From: Paracoccaceae bacterium
GTDB taxonomy: Bacteria > Pseudomonadota > Alphaproteobacteria > Rhodobacterales > Rhodobacteraceae
NCBI GenBank assembly: GCA_025458985.1
Contig: JALORM010000063.1
Location: 1-8,075, forward strand
DNA: 8,075 bases
Direction of reading: 5' to 3'
Below, piece by piece: positions 5,876 to 8,075 of this stretch. The translations under genes and the position numbers were made by a program. The notes beneath the pieces were generated by a model. The model saw only the letters and a list, made by a program, of their open reading frames with translations. It had not been told where the DNA came from and did no database searches. The first letter of the stretch is position 1; the number at the start of each line of letters is the position of its first letter.

Positions 5876-6470
5876 CACCACCCGCCGCTCGCTGATCCTT
5901 GCACTTGCCGCGATTCCGGCTGCGGCCGCCCTTCCCGGTGCCGCCGCGGCGCTGTCGGTCGGGCAGGCGCGCGAGCTTGTCGACCGCGTCGTGGGCGAGA
6001 TCAACGGCGTGATCAACTCGGGCCGGTCGGTCAACGCGATGATCGCCGATTTCGAACGCATCTTCGCGCGCTATGCCGATGTTCCGGTGATCGCCCGAAG
6101 CGTGCTGGGACCGGCCGCGCGGTCCGCAAGCGCGGCCGAGCTTGCCGCCTATACCGAGGCGTTCCGGGGCTACATGGCGCGCAAGTACGGCAAGCGGTTC
6201 CGCGAGTTTGCGGGCGCGCAGATCGAGGTGACGGGGGCGCAGCCGGTGCGGACCTACTTCGAGGTCGTCTCGGTCGCGCGGCTGCGCGGGCAGTCGCCGT
6301 TCGAGGTGCGCTGGCAGGTGTCCGACCGGTCGGGCCGCGACCTGTTCTTCAACCTCATCATCGAGGGCGTGAACATGCTGGCGGTGGAACGCCAGGAGAT
6401 CGGCGCCATGCTGGACCGGCGCCGGGGCAGCCTTGCGGCGATGACCGAAGACCTGCGCCGCGCCGGCTGA
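5865..6470 (+). CDS. mlaC: MlaC/Ttg2D family periplasmic phospholipid-binding protein
   Basis: The 201-residue product matches the MlaC family (phospholipid/toluene tolerance protein Ttg2D), the periplasmic shuttle that carries phospholipids between the MlaA complex and the inner-membrane MlaFEDB transporter. Residues 1-29 form a signal peptide with hydrophobic core LILALAAIPAAAALPG and an Ala-rich cleavage site; the preceding TTRRSLIL has a twin arginine resembling a Tat motif, so export by Tat instead of Sec is possible. Family segments follow: FERIFARYADVPVIARSVLGPAAR, YTEAFRGYMARKYGKRF, VTGAQPVRTYFEVVS, FEVRWQVSDRSGRDLFFNLIIEGVNMLAVERQEIGAML. The ATG lies inside the end of mlaA, with GAGGA just upstream, so translation is probably coupled. 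No mlaF, mlaE or mlaD is in the window. It converges on the penicillin-binding protein gene, 12 bp away. Confidence 0.9.
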   Translation: MSADTTRRSLILALAAIPAAAALPGAAAALSVGQARELVDRVVGEINGVINSGRSVNAMIADFERIFARYADVPVIARSVLGPAARSASAAELAAYTEAFRGYMARKYGKRFREFAGAQIEVTGAQPVRTYFEVVSVARLRGQSPFEVRWQVSDRSGRDLFFNLIIEGVNMLAVERQEIGAMLDRRRGSLAAMTEDLRRAG

Positions 6471-6483
6471 CGCGGCCCGGCGC
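6460..6483. terminator. Candidate bidirectional terminator / inverted repeat at the mlaC-PBP junction
   Basis: GCGCCGG (6460-6466) and CCGGCGC (6477-6483) form a perfect 7-bp stem around a 10-nt loop containing the mlaC TGA (6468-6470). The right arm ends on the first base of the opposite-strand stop triplet (6483-6485). There is no U-tract on either side, so Rho-independent action would be weak. Position between convergent stops is the main support. Confidence 0.4.
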
Positions 6484-8075
6484 TACCGGAACAGATCGTT
6501 CAGCACGTCCAGCAGGATGCGTTCGGCCACATCGCCGTCGTTGCGCGGCCGCTGGTTGCCCGACGGCGCCTGCGGAAGGTACTGGTCTTGCGCGACCGGC
6601 AGCGGCTCGGGGCCCGGATCCATCGGCAACGGCGACGGCGGCACGCCCTCGTGCACCCGCACCATGACCTCGTGCCAGATCTCGGCCGGCAGACCGCCAC
6701 CGTTCACGCCGTTCAGCGGCTTGTTGTCGTCGTAGCCCATCCAGACGCCGGCCACATAGTCGCCCGTGAAGCCGATGAACCAGGCGTCGCGTGCGCTCTG
6801 CGTGGTTCCGGTCTTGCCCGCGGCCTCGCGGTCGGGAAGCCGCGCGCGGCCGCCGGTGCCGTCGGTCACCACCTTGTTCAGCATGTAGACGAGCTTCAGC
6901 GCCGCCTCGCGGGTGATGACCTGGTCGCCGATGCCGCTTCCGGCGCTCATCAGCGGCTCGGTCTCGCCCACAAGGCGCAGCTCGGCCACCCCGTACGGCG
7001 TGACACGCCGCCCGCCAGCCAGGAAGCCGGCATAGGCACCCGTCATCTCGAGCAGGCTTGCCTCCGAGGCGCCCAGCGCCACTGCGGCGCCCGGCGCAAG
7101 CTCGCCCGTCAGGCCGAAGCCCTCGGCCACTTCCTTCACGCGCTCGCGCCCGACCGATTCGGCCACCCGCACGGCCGAGACGTTGAGCGAATTGGCCAGC
7201 GCCTCGGTCAGCGTCACCTGCCCCCGGTAGCGGTTGTCGTAGTTGCGCGGGGTCCAGGGGGGCGAGCCCGCCTCGTTGACGGTGATCTGCTCGTCCAGGA
7301 TCGTGTCGAAGGGCCCGTAGCCCAGATCCATCGCGGCAGCGTAGATGAACGGCTTGAACGTCGACCCGGTCTGGCGCAGCGCCTGCGTGGCCCGATTGAA
7401 CGACCCCGGCGGCTGCACCGTCTTGCCGCCGACCATCGCGCGCACCGCGCCGTCGGGCGACATCACGACGATCGCGGCCTGCGCCTCGGACCCTTCGCGC
7501 AGCTTGGTTGAAAAGACCTCGGCCAGCCCCTCTTCGGCCGCGCGCTGGATGCGATGGTCCAGCGTGGTACGGATCACGACATCCTCGGTCGTCTGGCGGG
7601 TGAGGAAGTCGGGGCCTGCATCCATCAGCCAGTCGGCGAAGGCGCTGCCGGCTTCGGCGCGGGCCGTCCGGCTGAGGGTGGCGGGGTTCTCGCGCGCCCG
7701 CGCGGCCTGATCGGCAGACAGGTAGCCCTGCTCGGCCATCAGCCCAAGAACCACCTGCGCGCGGTCGCGCGCGCGCTGCAGGTTGCCGGTCGGCGAATAG
7801 TAGGACGGCGCCACCAGAAGCCCGGCCAGCATCGCCGCCTCGGGCGGGGTGACTTCGGCCGCCGACTTGCCGAAATAGCGCTGCGCCGCGGCCTCGAACC
7901 CGCGGGTTCCGGCCCCAAGGTAGGCGCGGTTGAGGTAGATCGTCAGGATCTCGTCCTTGGAATAGCGCATCTCCATGCCGATGGCGTAGAGCGCCTCCTT
8001 GGCCTTGCGCCAGATCGTCGTGCGGCGGCAATCCGCCTCGTAGGCCGATTCGCTTTCCCATTGCGCGCTGTCGTA
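6483..8075 (-). CDS. Bifunctional class A penicillin-binding protein, glycosyltransferase/transpeptidase (partial, N-terminus off the right edge)
   Basis: From the right edge 530 residues read without a stop to the TAG at 6485-6483; the true start is outside the window. Residues 23-95 are the end of the GT51 peptidoglycan glycosyltransferase domain (RKAKEAL, RYSKDEILTIYLNRAYLGAG, then FEAAAQRYFGKSAAEVTPPEAAMLAGL). The transpeptidase domain has all three signatures: STFK with nucleophile Ser238 (codon at 7364-7362), SLN at 296-298, and KTGT at 421-424 (Lys codon 6815-6813). AWFIGFTGDYVAGVWMGYDD is the usual strand after KTGT. The protein polymerises and crosslinks peptidoglycan, anchored by an N-terminal membrane helix not seen here. 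The span from YLN to STFK, about 190 residues, leaves no room for the extra ODP domain of E. coli PBP1A, so I give no gene symbol. The C-terminus ends in a Pro-rich stretch and an amphipathic AERILLDVLNDLF. Confidence 0.93.
   Translation of the reverse strand, partial: YDSAQWESESAYEADCRRTTIWRKAKEALYAIGMEMRYSKDEILTIYLNRAYLGAGTRGFEAAAQRYFGKSAAEVTPPEAAMLAGLLVAPSYYSPTGNLQRARDRAQVVLGLMAEQGYLSADQAARARENPATLSRTARAEAGSAFADWLMDAGPDFLTRQTTEDVVIRTTLDHRIQRAAEEGLAEVFSTKLREGSEAQAAIVVMSPDGAVRAMVGGKTVQPPGSFNRATQALRQTGSTFKPFIYAAAMDLGYGPFDTILDEQITVNEAGSPPWTPRNYDNRYRGQVTLTEALANSLNVSAVRVAESVGRERVKEVAEGFGLTGELAPGAAVALGASEASLLEMTGAYAGFLAGGRRVTPYGVAELRLVGETEPLMSAGSGIGDQVITREAALKLVYMLNKVVTDGTGGRARLPDREAAGKTGTTQSARDAWFIGFTGDYVAGVWMGYDDNKPLNGVNGGGLPAEIWHEVMVRVHEGVPPSPLPMDPGPEPLPVAQDQYLPQAPSGNQRPRNDGDVAERILLDVLNDLFR

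Noticed and set aside
4687..6061. Minus-strand open frames of 197 and 364 codons over mlaA
   Set aside because: They are antisense to mlaA and the start of mlaC, with no family features and no ribosome site that stands out.
6588..7511. Plus-strand 307-codon frame over the penicillin-binding protein
   Set aside because: The opposite strand has STFK, SLN and KTG in the right order and spacing; this frame is Arg/His/Gly-rich shadow.

Overview
The window is GC-rich chromosomal DNA (roughly two thirds G+C or more). Its gene content, signal sequences and codon use fit an alphaproteobacterium, most likely a Rhodobacterales/Paracoccaceae member. That assignment is inferred from protein style: a Prx5-type peroxiredoxin with PGAYTGTC, a FemAB/DUF482 acetyltransferase, and an mlaA-mlaC pair standing apart from mlaFED. 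No database search was possible. I see no transposase, integrase, phage gene, CRISPR array, tRNA or rRNA. It reads as a conserved housekeeping region with two genes cut by the window edges.

Layout. (1) Positions 1-524, minus: N-terminal 174 codons of a ferredoxin/rubredoxin-reductase-type FAD/NAD(P) oxidoreductase, running off the left edge. (2) Positions 619-1107, plus: a thiol peroxidase of the AhpC/TSA Prx5 type, divergent from the reductase across a 94-bp shared promoter region. (3) Positions 4690 down to 1128, minus: a co-directional run of five genes, RidA family protein -> glycerophosphodiester phosphodiesterase -> DUF482 GNAT/FemAB-like protein -> glutathione S-transferase -> pterin-4a-carbinolamine dehydratase. 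The first two overlap by ATGA; the others are 44-60 bp apart. (4) Positions 4691-4993: a 303-bp divergent intergenic region. (5) Positions 4994-6470, plus: mlaA (TTG start, lipoprotein) overlapping mlaC by 11 bp, two parts of the Mla phospholipid transport pathway. (6) Positions 8075 down to 6483, minus: the C-terminal 530 residues of a bifunctional class A penicillin-binding protein, convergent with mlaC.

How the genes fit together. mlaA/mlaC (outer-membrane lipid asymmetry) and the penicillin-binding protein (peptidoglycan synthesis) form an envelope half. The left half is a metabolite-repair, detoxification and redox set: RidA, carbinolamine dehydratase, GST, peroxiredoxin and reductase.

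The most notable signal is a GAAC-N7-GAAC direct repeat in an AT-rich island 18 bp upstream of the GST start. This is the form of the alphaproteobacterial LexA (SOS) box, so GST and the downstream dehydratase may be DNA-damage inducible even though they sit inside an apparent housekeeping operon. Other points of interest are the duplicated acidic/aromatic C-terminal tail of MlaA at the mlaC translation start, an apparent insertion in the penicillin-binding protein's glycosyltransferase domain, and perfect 7-bp GC stems at both convergent gene junctions. I found no convincing evidence of a wholly new multi-gene system.
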